This document shows, piece by piece, positions 12,664 to 25,374 of a DNA stretch of 64,000 nucleotides. Each line of letters starts with the position of its first letter. The first letter of the stretch is position 1. The notes under the pieces are model-generated. The model was not told where the DNA came from and searched no databases. It was given only the letters and a program-made list of their open reading frames with translations. Made by a program: the position numbers and the translations under genes. Source of the stretch: Ectocarpus siliculosus (Eukaryota; Sar; Phaeophyceae; Ectocarpales; Ectocarpaceae). The stretch lies in NCBI GenBank assembly GCA_000310025.1, contig FN649736.1, positions 462,016 to 526,015 of the forward strand, written 5' to 3'.

Positions 12664-15600
12664 CTACTCGGCGGTGGCCGCGGCCGGCTCCGAAGCAGGA
12701 GCCTCCGTCGCGGTTTCGACAACCTTGGTAGGCTCGGCCGCCGCTTCCGGGGCATCCGCCTGCTGTCCACCACACGGCAAGAGGGTTTGTTTTAATTTTT
12801 GGGAGAAGGGGTCAATGTTGGGCAAGAGGCGGCGTCACATCAAACGGCTTGTAAAGGAAAGCGGACGCATCTTCCTACTGTCAAATTCTATTGTCACATC
12901 GTACCGTTTGAGAACGTAAAGTCGGAGACTTCGAAACAACTTCGAAACAACGTCGGACGTCTACAACACACCGAGTGCAGCCCATAGGCGGAAGCACTTT
13001 GGAGCTCAAGCAAGCACCGACAGCAAGACAAAAGCTTGAACAGCGCAAACGAAAGGACCCCACAAGTAATGTCAAAACTATTTTCTACCAGTCGCTTGTG
13101 CAACGTTGCTTGATTATCCGGAATCGTCTTTCCTCCATCACGCTTAACGCAGAGCTTGCGCCTACTCCTTCCAGGCAAAAAATGCCCCGCAAAACCGAAA
13201 AAAAAACTACACTCAATAGTACTGCCAAAAGAAGTCCCGAAACATACAACCCCGGCTGACATGTATGTAGACATCAACCAGGTACCGAAACGTCGAGATT
13301 GGTGCCCACAATACACGCGGGGTTCGAACAATGCGAGCTGGAAAACACACAACGCTCTCTTCAATGATCAGCCGGCTAGCGCGGTCGGGGCTACTTCGAG
13401 TCACCGGTGAGCACCGCAGTCAAACCACCCGAAACACATGTCGCTACTGTGCAAACGATGGTCAATTATTATTATTACCTTGGTGAGCACCGCAGTCAAA
13501 CCACAAAACATGCACGTCGCTACTGAGCATACGATGGTCTACTATTATTATTGTCAACAATTACCTTGGCCTTCTTGGCGTCGGGCTCCTCGGTCCCGCC
13601 CGAAACCTCGTCCACCGTCCGGGTGGTCGCGGCGGCCTCCTCCGTGGCAGCGGGGGTCACAGTGGCGTCTGATGCCGGTGCCGCAGCAGCAGGCTCCTCG
13701 GTGGCGGCAGGGGCTTCCTCGGTCTTCTCTGCCGTGGACTCCGCCGCCGGAGCCTGTTGTTTCACACAAACATGAAGCAAAGCGGGTACGCCTCCAAGTT
13801 AGTCAGCCGTCCTTTGAAGGTTTTCAAAACATCTAGATATCTGTTTTGGTGGAGTCGGGTTCGCCGCATTGCCAGCGAGAGAAACCTACACCACAGGTAC
13901 ACGCATAAGATGAGTGGCGTGAGCAGAGGTTCTGTCCGGACACGGAACGTGCCACGATTTGAGGACCTGGCGAGCAAAGAAAGTTGAAGTCACGCTACAT
14001 AAATGCGACACATATGAAAAAAGTTCACAATAAGCAATATGGGGTGCGCGTTTGGACAACGTACTCGGTGAACCCTCGTCGCTGTTGGAAAACCCGACAC
14101 AGATCATGTATACCAACGAGCGCCAAACGGGCTTGTACAGAAATGCCAGTCGACGCTGGAACTCGAAGAAATTCATCCCACCGTCTTTATTGTTTTCTTA
14201 CGACACAAGCAATCCACCTGTATCTAAAGAAAAGGTTCAATAGATAGACAAGCAATGAATTCATAGCGTTAGCGAAGGCTACCAGTAGTTGGGAGTCCAA
14301 GTTATTCAGCTCCCGAGAATCATTCTTCACTCTATAAAATCGAAGAGTCTTTGATTTATGGGACTCAGGAGATGGTTGAAATGGTTCCCAATAGAGGTGC
14401 GGGACAAGGTTATCCTACCGGTTGAAATGGTTCCCAATAGAGGTGCGGGACAAAGTTACCTACCTCCAGTAGTACCTCCAGTAGGCTCTTTCCATCCATG
14501 TGACTGTGGGTATAGTCTGTTAGAAAAAAACAGAAGGACTACCCATTCGGGTATAGTCTATACCCTAGACACGAACGAAACAACAGCGCGCGTTTTGTGT
14601 TGAGAGAAAACTTTTACTTGCTAAAACGATCACCACATTCCCTAGGTTGTAGTGTAGGATTGTAGACAAGTTTCCAGCCGGTTTCCCTCCACTCGCTGCA
14701 AAGACTTGAGCACATCCCTTTCTGCTGTGGATATATCTCAAACGGGTAGACTTGGAGGAGACTTTCTGTGTTTTTATGTGATTTCTAAAAGACTTGACCA
14801 CGGGTTGCTTGTTCAAGTTTGTATCGCATGTACGCAGAGATAGCTCTTCTGTTCTGCAATTTGACCTGAATTCCGTGACGTGTCTCCAGGGTTTTCAAGT
14901 GGTATCGTAGCAACGAATCTTCTGAAGTATATTCATCGCAGAGATCTACTGTATGTACACAAGGAAGTATTTAACAGGTATTTAACATCTCATCGCCTGG
15001 GTTGGACGTGGATTTAGCCGTGTGCAGGACCGTTGTTGTACCCCTGGAGCCCGTCACCGTTCAGTCTTGTGTCCTGCAAATCTATCTGTGGTTGTGTGAG
15101 TGATGAACAAAAAAAAAGACTTCACGATACGGCAGTGCGTACATACAGTAGTGTGAAGTGGGTGCGCGTCTGTATTCACGACCCCAATTCGCTTAAACTT
15201 CGAATGGACAACTAACAGCGGAGTGGCGTCCACGCCGGTCACTCCCCAGCGCACAAGTACCACGTAACGAATTCGGAACAGAAGGAAGAATCGCAATTTA
15301 ATACTCTTGTAGTAAAAGGTGCCAAGAGGTCGCTTGAGGGCGGCGCGAGGGGGGCCGAAGTTCAAAATCTCCCCCCTGAACAAAACAATACAATCGGTGT
15401 TACCGTAGATTTGGTTTACATGTATATCAATACACCAACAGGTAGAGACGATAACGACTCACTTCCGCCGGCGCCGCCGCGTCGTCCTTCTTGACCTCCT
15501 CGGCGGCCGTCTCCGCGGCCTTCTCCGCCGCGGGCGCCTCCGCCGCCGTCCCGTTCGTCGCCGCCGTCTCGAGGTGCTTCAGGAGAGTCTCCAGCATGGC

Positions 15601-16876
15601 GGGCTGCTGCGCTCGCAAAAATTTGAAAATGAAGGGCGCCGACAAACAACAAGCTTGTATGAGAACTTGAGACGATTTTATGTGAGACTGCGGGGGAGGC
15701 TCAGGAAAGGATCAGGGGGGGGTAGCGGTGATCGCCTCACACACTCTCTCTCTCGCTTGCGTCCCCGCGGCAAAGCGTGTGTGTGAGAGACAGAGAGCTG
15801 GATGATGGCTTCTTGGCTGCTGCTGCGACAATTTTTTTGAATCCCCCCAAAAATCTTGGCCTCGGGATGACGACAGACACGCAGGATATCAGAATCAAGC
15901 TCGCCACGGGACGATCAAGGTACGTTCCGGTGAGACCTGCACACACCTTTGCCCTCCGCGCGCATTCTATAGCATGCCACACCCACCCACGATCGCGGGA
16001 TTATTAGAATATGAAAGCCGGTGGGAAACCATACCCACTGCTGCCCTCGAGGCTTTTTCGCCGCCACAAGTCGGTCGGTCCGCTTTGTTTTTTTACCCCC
16101 GCCAAAAAGGCAAGGATTTCGATCGATCAGTAAGCGATCACCACGCCAACTGGCGACGGATCGGCGGAGAGCAGAGGTGCGGAGGGTACATGGCAATAGT
16201 CGGGGTGGATCGTCGCAGGGTTTCGGCGTGGTGGTCTGGTGTGGTACAAGGATCTCGGATGCTCTCCAGCCAGCCAGCTCTCTCTCTCTCTCTCTCTCTC
16301 TTGTTTCGCCTCTCGATTTTCGCGCGCTCTCCCAGGTGAAAAAAAGTACATACAGCAAGGACCAAACAGACTCGAATCACGCACAGATGCCGCCAAGCAA
16401 CAACAGCAACCGCACCGCCCGTACCAGACCCAACGGCTGTTGGGTGGATTGAGGAATCCCTCCACCATGTCAGGATTGGTGCGACAGACAGAGGCTACTA
16501 CCTAATCTCTCGCGCGAGTTTTCGGCTAGATTGCTGAAAAAAAGGCCCCAAGAGCGAGCCCAGAAAATCGGCGCACAAAACAACTCCCCACGGGGATCCG
16601 CTACAGCCCGCACACCAACACAACGACGCCGCCAGCGCTCGGGCGTAGGGCTACTCTCATCGAACCTCTCTACACTGGGCACGGGCTGCGCGCCCGAGAG
16701 AGAGCACAGAGCAGTCGGGGCTTTGATTTGGGCCAGCAACATCAGCAGTGGCGGAGAGAGCAGCGGTTAGGCAACCAACTGACCTTGAGACCTTCCGTTG
16801 GCAAGCCTCGCGAGGTCAGCTCCGTGGTGAGTTCCTCCACGCTCAGCGCCTCTGCCTCTGCCTTCGTGGAAACCAT
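12664..16876 (-). CDS. Short SAP-domain, Ala/Glu-rich nuclear protein (paralogue of the RRM gene)
   Basis: Four exons, all phase 0: 16784-16876, 15463-15606, 13565-13753 and 12664-12759 (or 12762), giving about 173 residues. Residues 1-48 form a SAP domain (EALSVEELTTELTSRGL, then a second helix MLETLLKHLE), a helix-extension-helix fold that binds DNA or RNA in chromatin and mRNP proteins. The rest is Ala/Glu/Pro-rich with a basic EPDAKKAK motif that ends exon 3 and could be a nuclear signal. Stop is TAG at 12664-12666. Exon 1 is 93 nt, as in the neighbouring RRM gene, the SAP domain is split at the same codon, and exon 3 ends in the same KKAK motif, so the two are tandem duplicates. Size and layout recall Tho1/SARNP-type proteins, but I do not see their C-terminal motifs, so that identity is open. 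Confidence 0.75.
14374..14465. repeat. 46-bp direct tandem repeat in an intron
   Basis: The block beginning GGTTGAAATGGTTCCCAATA occurs at 14374 and again at 14420, nearly identical. It lies in the intron between the second and third exons of the short SAP gene. Confidence 0.8.
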
Positions 16877-18560
16877 TGTGTCGAGTTGGGGGTGGAAGGA
16901 AGAGGAGAAGATTTGAGGGGGAGGAAGAGGAGGAGGCGGAGGAGGAGAGGAAGGCTGAGGAAGGGTGCTTGTGTTGTTGGGCGCGAGTTGCCCGCTAGGT
17001 GCCCGGTATAGGGGTGCTATTGTTTTTTTTTTAAGAGTTGCCCCGCCTCGGGAAAAACCAACCAATTGTCTTGGATAAACTAAGAAAAAAAAAATGGTTT
17101 TTGGCATTATTATTTTTACTATTCCTTAATTCCTTAATTTCCAATTGATAATTTCTCATAGGGATTCCCCGGAAATGATGGAGGCGTTTCTTTGGTTGGA
17201 TGGCGGAGAAGGGAGGGAGCGAGAGAGCAAGAGAGAGAGAGAGAGAGAGAGAGAGACAAACAGACAGACAAGCAGACCGCAGCAGATCCGTCGAGCACAG
17301 CGATAGATATCGAATAGATAGGTGTATGTAGAGAACGAATTTGATCTCTATAAACAATACGTAGGACAGCTGTGCTTCCTTATTATTTCCAACAAGCAGC
17401 AAACAAAGCAGCACGGCACCTCTGTTTTTTTTTTTTTAATGGGCGGCAGTGTGTGTGTGTGTGATGTTGCTGCTGCTGCGGCAGCGGCAACTCCTATGTA
17501 GCGACTGCTGTATGTGCTTTTATCTTCACATCGATCGACAAGAAGTCATTCTGGCCTCCACATCATAATTACACATGCATACACGGCAGCAAACGGCAGT
17601 TCAGTGTAGTAGAGTCTAGAGGAGGACTGCAGCAGCACCTTTCTCTGTGACCCCCCTCCAGTTCAAAAGGCGACCGACCATGGTCACGCCACGAACGAGC
17701 TCTTCAACAAAAAGTGGTAACCAGAATAATAACAACATTACGAAGTAAGGGGTCTCGGATCCTAAAAAAATGCATGTATATATGTACGACCATGTAGTTT
17801 AGTATGCTCCCCGCTAGAATACGCTCGCTCCCCGCTTGCGAGATAAAAGCTTCCTTGCTATTATTGTACAATAATACATGTACCGAGCAGGCAGAACAAC
17901 GCTCCCTCCAGGAAAGTACAGAGGTTGTTGCAGCCCGCCAGGAAGAATACCATGGAATCGCTCTCCTGGTGATGACGACGAGTAAAAATAGGATGCACGA
18001 AGTACCAGCCAAAGTACCGACTTGAATGCAATAATAAGAATAGACTATACAGAGGAAGCCCCCCCCCCCACTTCTGAACCCTCAAACTTGCGCGGGGGGC
18101 GTTTCTTGCTTTCTCCTTTGGGGTTACATCCACAACAGCAGTGACTTCTGTATAGGTTTTCATGACCAAACCATTGACGATGCTCCTCGCGGTGTTTGGG
18201 AAACGGCGCGAGACTTGCCACATGCCTTTTCTCCACGTTTTTTGTGGATGCCGATGTGGTCTTCTTGCGGCCACCCGAAACACAACAAATCCCAAGGATA
18301 CCCTAAAGATGTTATCTCTCCTGCATTCGGAAAACATGTGATGGTCCCTACGTCTTGTTCCGAACCGAGTAAATATTCTCGTTGCGCTGGTGAAAAGAAA
18401 CGCTCAAGAACACGGTCAACACTTACCACGTACGTGGGGTGCCACGGTAAAAAAAAAGGAGATATAGATATTGTTGGGGCTCTCTGCAACTCTCTGCAGC
18501 ATGGATTGTAGTTTGGATTCAGGGCCGTTCAGCGAGCAGCTTGCGCGCCACACGACGGAG
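16877..18560. other. Intergenic: promoter side of the SAP gene and 3' side of the C2-like gene
   Basis: No gene seen. Just upstream of the SAP ATG the minus strand is pyrimidine-rich (repeated CTC/CCT over about 16,890-16,970), which may be a leader or initiator. It also holds a (GA)n tract at 17,218-17,256, a short GT tract near 17,450 and an A/T-rich stretch at 17,080-17,160. Confidence 0.5.
17218..17256. repeat. GA simple repeat
   Basis: Nearly perfect (GA)n tract in intergenic DNA. Confidence 0.8.
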
Positions 18561-21500
18561 TCATCGACACGGAGTCAGGGCCAGCCTCACCATTCCCTTG
18601 ACCTTCTTCCCTCGTCTTCCTTTCGGATACCCGACCTCAAACCAACCGTCGAGGCTGGGAGAACCGGGCCGTGGAGGTGACCTGGATGGCATTCCATCGA
18701 CGACCCGAACGTCAGTTGCTCCCCGCACCAGAGGATCGTCCTCATCCTTCGCCCTTTTCTTTCTTGGGTTAAGACCAGGAACGCTCACTCCAAACACGGA
18801 CGGCGATCCCCTCCCACGTTCGCTCGTCGACGTTTGATCGGCAGAAATACCCGCGGTGGCCATGCCGGTGGTGACAGTGCTTCCGCCGAGCGCATGTGGT
18901 GCCGTTCCCGGACACTCGACGTTCGTGTCCGTTATTCCTTTTTCCCCCGTCTGCATCGTGTCCTCGACCGGTATCGTTAGTCGACCCCACAGAACCGGCT
19001 TCGCGCGTGGCGTGGATGTACTGCGGCCGGTCGATTGTCCTTGGGCTTCCCCGTCATCCTTCGGCAGTTGGTCAGGCGACTGGAGCTCGTAAGACTCCGC
19101 GAGATGGTGCTGCGTGCTCGTCGTGTTCGTCTTCCTGCTCTTGAATGACATCGTGAACACGCCCCCTCTTGCATTTTTCGGAGGCGAAGTCTCTATCGCC
19201 GCCGAAATCCCGCTAGTGAAGAAAGCTTGGGTCGCGACTGACACATCCTCGTCCTCGCCGTCATCGTCTTTTTCAGAACCACTTTCCTCCTGAAGGTCCA
19301 ATGCACTCGAAATATGGTTGGTGTCGTTGATGGCGCATTGGCGGCTCATACCGGAGACATCTGTCTCCTGCTCCCTGCCCTCGTCAACCGGGGTCTGCGG
19401 AGGGTCCTTGCCGCCATCCAGCCCCCCTGTGTCAACAGTTGCCTCTGTTTCGGACGACGTCAGTGGCGATTCTGATGGCGTCCACGACGACTGGCCCTTG
19501 TCTTTGTTTTTCCTGCCCTTGAACGGCGACGATAGAAGGGTCGGACTCCTTCGTCGCGTGTTTTTGGTCGTAGCCGCACTCGCCACGGAAGCTTCGTCGT
19601 CGGTTACTGAAACCCCACCATCTACAACCGACACGTGATCGTCGTCTGCGCACCTCCGCCGGGTCGACAAATCAGTATCAAGCTTCGCATCGTTACTGTC
19701 GTGTATTCCTCCCCGCTCTGTTCCAGAGTCACACAGATTGTCGGCACTCGTAGGGGATAAACCACCCCGTGATTTGTCCCCGGGCTCAACAGGCTGTCGC
19801 TTGTCTTGCGGGCATAGAGCGGGCTGGTCTGTATCCTCGGCGACGGCGTCGAGAGGTACGGACCTGTTGCTGTTGGTTTCCGTGCGGTCATGACTGTGGG
19901 TGGATTGAACACTCCGTTGGCGGCCGCTGCTGCCCTCCACGGGCGCACCGGTCGTCCGGTGTTGCGCCGTGTAGGGGCGAAGAGCCGCGGGGATAATTGT
20001 CTCCCACACCTCAAGCACTAGCACGTCCGGGGGAAAAGGCTCTTCCAACGCGGCAGGTCCTCCTGCTTGTTCTCTCCCGCGTACCTCGACGGAGTCGTCA
20101 TTTTTTCCGTTGGTATCACGATTCTTCCTTGTGGGCCCACTGCTGCCCTTGCTCCTCGGACTCCACAGGGACCCCCGCGCCCTCTTGAGCAAGCTTCCTG
20201 GGGCGACGCTGTCTGCCTCTCCCTGTACGTCACGGGCCTTCTGTTCACTTTCCTGGGGGTCGCTTGTACCCACGTCGGTGGATTCTTCGCGGTCACAGGC
20301 GCCACGTGGGGCGATGGCGTCCGATGCGATGTTCTTTTTTCGCTCTCCCCTTGGGCTCCAGAAACGGGCTCCTATTTTTCTTGTCGCCCCGGGGTCGGTA
20401 CAGTCTGCCACTGCCTCTCCTCCCACAGAGGCGTCTGCCGCCTTGACTGAAAATTCCGAACAGCTTTCGTCGGGGGGATCAGCATCCTTAGACGACTCAC
20501 CTCGGGCATTCTGCTCGCCGAATGATTTCAGCCAGGCTCGATCGGGACGGACATGTTTATCGATGACGGCAGAGCTCTCGTTTCCTGACTCGGTGTCATC
20601 GGAGTCTCTACGGGATTCGTCTTCACTCGATAACTTGTCCAGAACGCCGTCCGCGTTGTCGGCCGTGGTTGAGGCTGCCTCCTCACTGCCGCAGTTACTA
20701 GTGCCGACGTCGCTGTTTGGTATTGCAGTGATGGTCGCAGTTTGCTTTCGCCTACCTCTTCTGGGGCTCCAGAACGACAGCTTCCTTCTGTTCAAGATCC
20801 CGCCAGCAGGATTCATGGCGACGACCTCATCTCTGGCTGCTGTACTGCCGCCGTTGGTCCCGGGAGGCGTGTTCGGGCAGCTGTCCTCGGAGTTGACGGA
20901 GTCACCGGTAGACTCGCCACTCGCCTCTCCCGTGTCTTCCTTGTCTCCGCTCCTTGTCCGGTTTTTCCTGTGCGGGATCTTTCCATCGACTCCGCCTGGA
21001 ACACTAGAGTCGGTGTTGGGATCACCAGAGGATTTTTCGTTCCCCGGAATGCCGTCTGCGGCCGCCACCGTGACACGGGGCGTCGTTGCGTCTGCAGTGG
21101 CGCAATCGCTGATTCCGACGGCTTTCCCCCCCTCGGATGACACGTTTTTCTTCCCTCTACCTCTGGTGGGGCTCCAGAAAGACACCCCGCGCTTCAGTTT
21201 CGCCCCACCAGAAAAACTTCGGGGGAGTTTTGCTAGGACGGACGGTTTACTTGTTGTCTTGCCCTTCACGTTGGCCGTAGTGTCCAGGCAGTCGTCATCA
21301 GAGTTGATGGAGTCATCAGTAGACCCACCACCCGCCTCTTCCTTATCTTCGTGTTCTCCGTTCGATGTCCAGTGGATAGCTTGTGGGGTCGTCGTATTGA
21401 CTGCACCTGGAACATGTCTCTCGACACTTCTGTCGGTGTTGGGATTGAAAGAGGGTTCGCCGTCGCCCGGAATGTTGCCTGCGGCCGCCACCGTGACGCG

Positions 21501-24500
21501 GGGCGTCGTGGCGTCTGCGGCGGTATCATCGCTGCTGCCGACGCCGCTTCTTGGTGTCGCAGTGACGGTGGTGGTGGAGGTCGACTTTCTCCTGCCTCTT
21601 GTGGGGCTCCAGAACGACAGTCCCCGCTCACGAAACATACCGCCAGGAGATTCGGTGGCGTCGACTTCCTCTTCGCCAGCGGCGCTGCCGTCGTTGATCC
21701 CCGCTGGGGTGTTCGGGCAGCTGTCCTCGGAGTTGACGGAGTCACCGGTAGACCCGCCACGCACCTCTTCCGTGTCTTCGTTGTTCCCGTTCTTTGGCCA
21801 GCTTTGATCTTGCGGGATCGATGTGTCCACTACGCCCGGAGCATCCGTCTCGACACTATTGTCGGTGTCGGGGTGAGCAAAGGTTTCGACATCGTCCTGA
21901 ATGTCATCTCCGGCCGCCACCGTGACACGGGGCGTGGTGGCGTCTGCGATTGTACCATCGCTGCTGCCGACGTCGCTTCTTCGTGTCGCGGTGGCGGTGG
22001 TGGTCGACGCTTGCTTTCTCCTGCCTCTTCTGGGGCTCCAGAACGACAACCCCCGCCTACCAAATATTCCACCAGGAGATTCGGCGGCGTCGACCTCCTC
22101 TTCGCCGGCGGCGCTGCCGCCGTCGATCCCGGGAGGGGTGTTCAGGCAACTATCCTCGGAGTTGACGGGGTCATCGGTAGACCCACCACCCGCCTCTTCC
22201 CTGTCTTCCTTGTCCTCGTTCTTTGGCCAACTTTGATCTTGCGGGGTCGATTTATCGGCTGCGCCCGGAGCATCCGACTCGACACTGCTGTCGGTGTTGG
22301 GATCATCAGAAGATTCGACGTTGCCGGCAATGTCATCTGCGGCAGCCACCGTGACACGGGGCGTGGTGGCGTCTGCGGCGGTGCCATCGCTGCTGCCAAC
22401 GTCGCTTCTTGGTGTCACGGTGGCTGTGGTGGCCGAGGTTTGCTGTCTCTTGCCTCTTCTGGGGCCCCAGAACGGCAACCCCCGTTTGTTAAACTTGCCG
22501 CCGGCAGATTGGCTGACGTCTCCCTCCTCATCGATTACTGTGCTGCCGTCGTTGATCCTCGCTGGGGTGTTCGGGCAGCTGCCATCGGAATTGACGGAGT
22601 CATCGGTAGATCCGCCACCCGCCTCTTCCGATGTATCGACTACGCTCGGAGCATCCCTCTCGACACTGTCGGTGTTCGGATGACCAGACGATTCGACGTT
22701 GCCCGGAATGTTGTCTGCGGCCGCCACTGTAGCACGGGGCGTCGCGATGTCTGCGGTGCTGCCATCGCTGCCTCCGTTGGCACCGCTTCGCGCGATAGAT
22801 GCGTTTTTCTTTCCTCTACCTCTTGTGGGGCTCCAGAAAGATACCCCGCGCTTCGTTTTCGCCCCGCCAGAACCCCTCTGGGGAAGCTTCGCTAGGACGG
22901 ACGTCTTTCTCGCTATCGTGTCCTCAGCCTTTACCGGTGTGTCTAGGGAGCTGCTGTCGGACTTTGTCAAGTCGCGAGCGAACTCGACGCGCGCTTTCTC
23001 CTTCTTCTTGTCGCTTTCTGCCGTAGCGATGACGCTGGAGGAATCCATTTCCGAAGAACTGGCATCAGATTCGGTGTAACACGAGTCATCGTCATCCTGC
23101 AAGCCGTGCTCCGCGGTAGCCCTCGAATCAACGTCGTTCAGAGCCGAAGCCTCTTCTCTTGCCGAAGCCGTCCGGTTGGTATCTGGTGGTCCCGTGTCGC
23201 GGAATCCTGGACCCTCCTCTGCCTTGCTGGCCGCAGCGGAAAATGGGTCGTCCACCACGCCGTTCCCTGAATGTCCCTCGCCACCAGGCCCACTTTCCTC
23301 TTCCGGGCACGCCACCGTACTCTCGCCACCCTCATCTCCAGCTACCACCAGCGAAGGATCAAGCGGCACCCCTGCCGACGTTCTTGGTGGTGGTCCCGGT
23401 AGCGGTAACACTTCATTCCATCGCCAGACCCAGATAGCTCTGTCGTCCTCTGCGTTATTCATTATTTCGGTACTGACTTCGCCGCCACCGCCCGAGGGAA
23501 GCAAGCGGGAGGCCACGGCAGCGCTCTCGACCACGTGCCGCCCACGGGTGACTCGAACGAACAGTGACACAGAGGAAAAGTCCTTCGATACCTGCAAGAT
23601 AGGGAGGGACGGGGGGGGGGGGCGGGGTTCAATGTCGCCAGTGTTGACGCAACCCCCACGCGATTAGGGATTTTCCAGGACCAGGTGAAATAGTGACGAC
23701 GAACTGTCCACGCTCCGGAAACATGCTGCCTTTTCGCGGAAAATGTGCCTTGGCTGGCTGGTTGGCTGGCTGCCGAGTTCTTTTTGGATGGAGGCTCTCG
23801 GCACTTGCCACCATTTCCCAACTGCCCTCACGGCACATCTTGGCAAGAATGCTCAATCCGCGCACAGGAAACACAGCAGTAGTGAAGTATCCAACTGCTA
23901 CTTTCGACAGATATGCACCGGAACCATGCACACTTCACCTTCTTCCACGAGAACATCCCACTCCCAGACGAAGCGGCCTTGACTTGCAGCTCGTGCAGAG
24001 TCACAGCGATGCCCGAGTCGGGTTCCACGCCCTCGCCCCAACCGCTCCCCTGCTGCTCCGCTGCATGGCCGCCTGACTTCTCCCGAGGAAACGGCCACTG
24101 AAAGTCCGGCGGTCGTTCTGCGAATATCTCTAGCTCTCTCTGGGTAACGAGACCTGTCGGAAAATTGGCCGGTCGGGTGCAGGGTGATCCGGTTCACCCC
24201 CCGTGCTAGTTCAGCGGTATTCATTCAAGTAGGTCGAGAAATCTCATTGGAGCACCTGGTGTCCCGAGGCCATATACGTACTATCCCGCGGGTTTTGAAT
24301 GGAGGTACCGGTTTTTCCGGGCCCGGAAATACAGGGATAAATTCGGAAGGAAATAGAATACCCGCGAGAGTTCATTCGCCCAAGAAACTGCACCTACAGC
24401 GGGTATAGCTTCGTCTGCAATGTTTTAGCCTCTGCGATGTTTTAAAGGAAGAGACGAGCGGTTTCCGGTAGGCCGGTGTCAGCCAACTGCTGGCAATAGG

Positions 24501-24970
24501 TTGAGAGTCAGGAGGGGGAGAAATCGGCTCGAGACACTGAGAACGATGATTCAGCATGCTTTCCCATGCTCATGCTGCCGACAAAAACACAAGCTATGAC
24601 AACTATGACAACTATACGCAGTAGCTCTGCACAGTTCCGTGGAACCAGTACAATACTGTCCGTCATCACACCGCACAACGATACAAATAGGCCAAACGAA
24701 TGCTAGCAAACTACGGCAACCGGGGAGAAACACCGTATTGCCAGGGTGGCAATCATCCTGCAATCTCTGTTGTTCGGCACGGACGGATGCGATCTCCTTC
24801 ACCTGAAGGGTCTCTCGGTACCCTGTCGACAATCACGGCAATCCCTTCCTCAGAGAGCAGGCTTCCCATTCCAAGCCTGCTCGGGTTGTTGTTGATGTAC
24901 GCATCAAGGCAGGCCAGCGAATGAGCAGCAACAGGGGTCAGGAAGGCAACATATGGAAGTACGATCCAGT
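18561..24970 (-). CDS. Large C2-like domain protein with disordered, repeat-bearing inserts (5' end unresolved)
   Basis: Supported exons: 24803-24970 (weak acceptor), 23939-24153 and 18561-23591; phases 1, 1, 0 agree and give about 1,800 residues, stop TGA at 18,561-18,563. Short strand-like blocks appear in the order of a C2 domain: GIAVTLHELQVKAA, then SLFVRVTRGRHVVESAAV, then WRWNEVLPLP (like the PxWNExF strand), then DVLVLEVWETI near 20,000-20,035, then VLWGRLTIPVED near 18,950-19,000, and last GWFEVGYPKG with GMVRLALT. C2 domains commonly bind phospholipid, often with calcium. Between these blocks lie long Ser/Asp/Gly/Thr-rich inserts. The first, about 1,000 residues, carries tandem FWSP repeats. 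Acidic calcium-binding loops are not obvious, so lipid or calcium binding is unproven. The true start lies upstream, perhaps at the EF-hand exon at 25.3 kb. Confidence 0.65.
20350..22870 (-). repeat. About seven tandem coding repeats, period 405-435 bp (FWSP units)
   Basis: The motif (L/V)SFWSP(R/T)RGR(R/G)K is encoded at 22827-22838, 22461-22472 (Gly for Ser), 22032-22043, 21603-21614, 21168-21179, 20763-20774 and, degenerate, 20352-20363. Spacings are 366, 429, 429, 435, 405 and 411 bp. Each unit of about 140 residues also carries ADATTPRVTVAAA, an NSEDSCPNTP-like block and DVGSSDGT. The centre units are most alike, as expected from unequal exchange. A last remnant (LWSPRSKG) lies near 20,150. 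Confidence 0.9.
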
Positions 24971-25283
24971 CTTACGCTTGCCGCAGACCTCTGAATTGCA
25001 CCGGAGTCTACCGCCGGTGTAATGCAGCAGAGCGTCCTGCACGTGTGCCCACACGTGTTTTGTGGTGGACTTTCTCGGGCAAGGCTTCAAATGGGCACAC
25101 AAAACATTGTGGTTAACCTCCGGGAGCACCATGAACTTTGACCGTCTGACGACACCTCGACATCCAAAGTTAGCGCGAGACGCACGGCCGACACTCTACC
25201 GCCGATCTTGCCACCATATTTCGGGGGGTGCTTTGGGTTACGCGCGCGCAACATGGGATTCGTAACCTAGGTGTAGGGCACAC

Positions 25284-25374
25284 CTTATGAAAATCGAGTG
25301 AAGCTCATCCGGTGTTGCGTTTCCGTCGTGGTCCACATCGAAAATCTCGAAAGCCGCACTGTAGTCAAGGCTCC
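25284..25374 (-). CDS. EF-hand exon, gene assignment unresolved
   Basis: A 91-nt exon with acceptor GGGCAG and donor ATAAG/GTGTGC encodes SLDYSAAFEIFDVDHDGNAT followed by PDELHSIFI, a canonical EF-hand. The loop DVDHDGNATPDE has Asp at 1, 3 and 5, Gly at 6 and Glu at 12, so calcium binding is expected. The frame is open back to an ATG at 25,420, which could be a start codon instead of the acceptor. It lies 325 bp past the stop of the ankyrin gene and 5' of the C2-like gene on the same strand. Its exit phase (2) does not match the next supported exon (24,970, phase 1), so at least one exon is missing from the model. Confidence 0.6.

Noticed and set aside
20110-22895. Two plus-strand open frames of 565 and 514 codons over the C2-like gene
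   Set aside because: They are antisense shadows of the repetitive coding array; the minus frame has splice-linked exons, ordered motifs and a consistent protein, while the plus frames show none.
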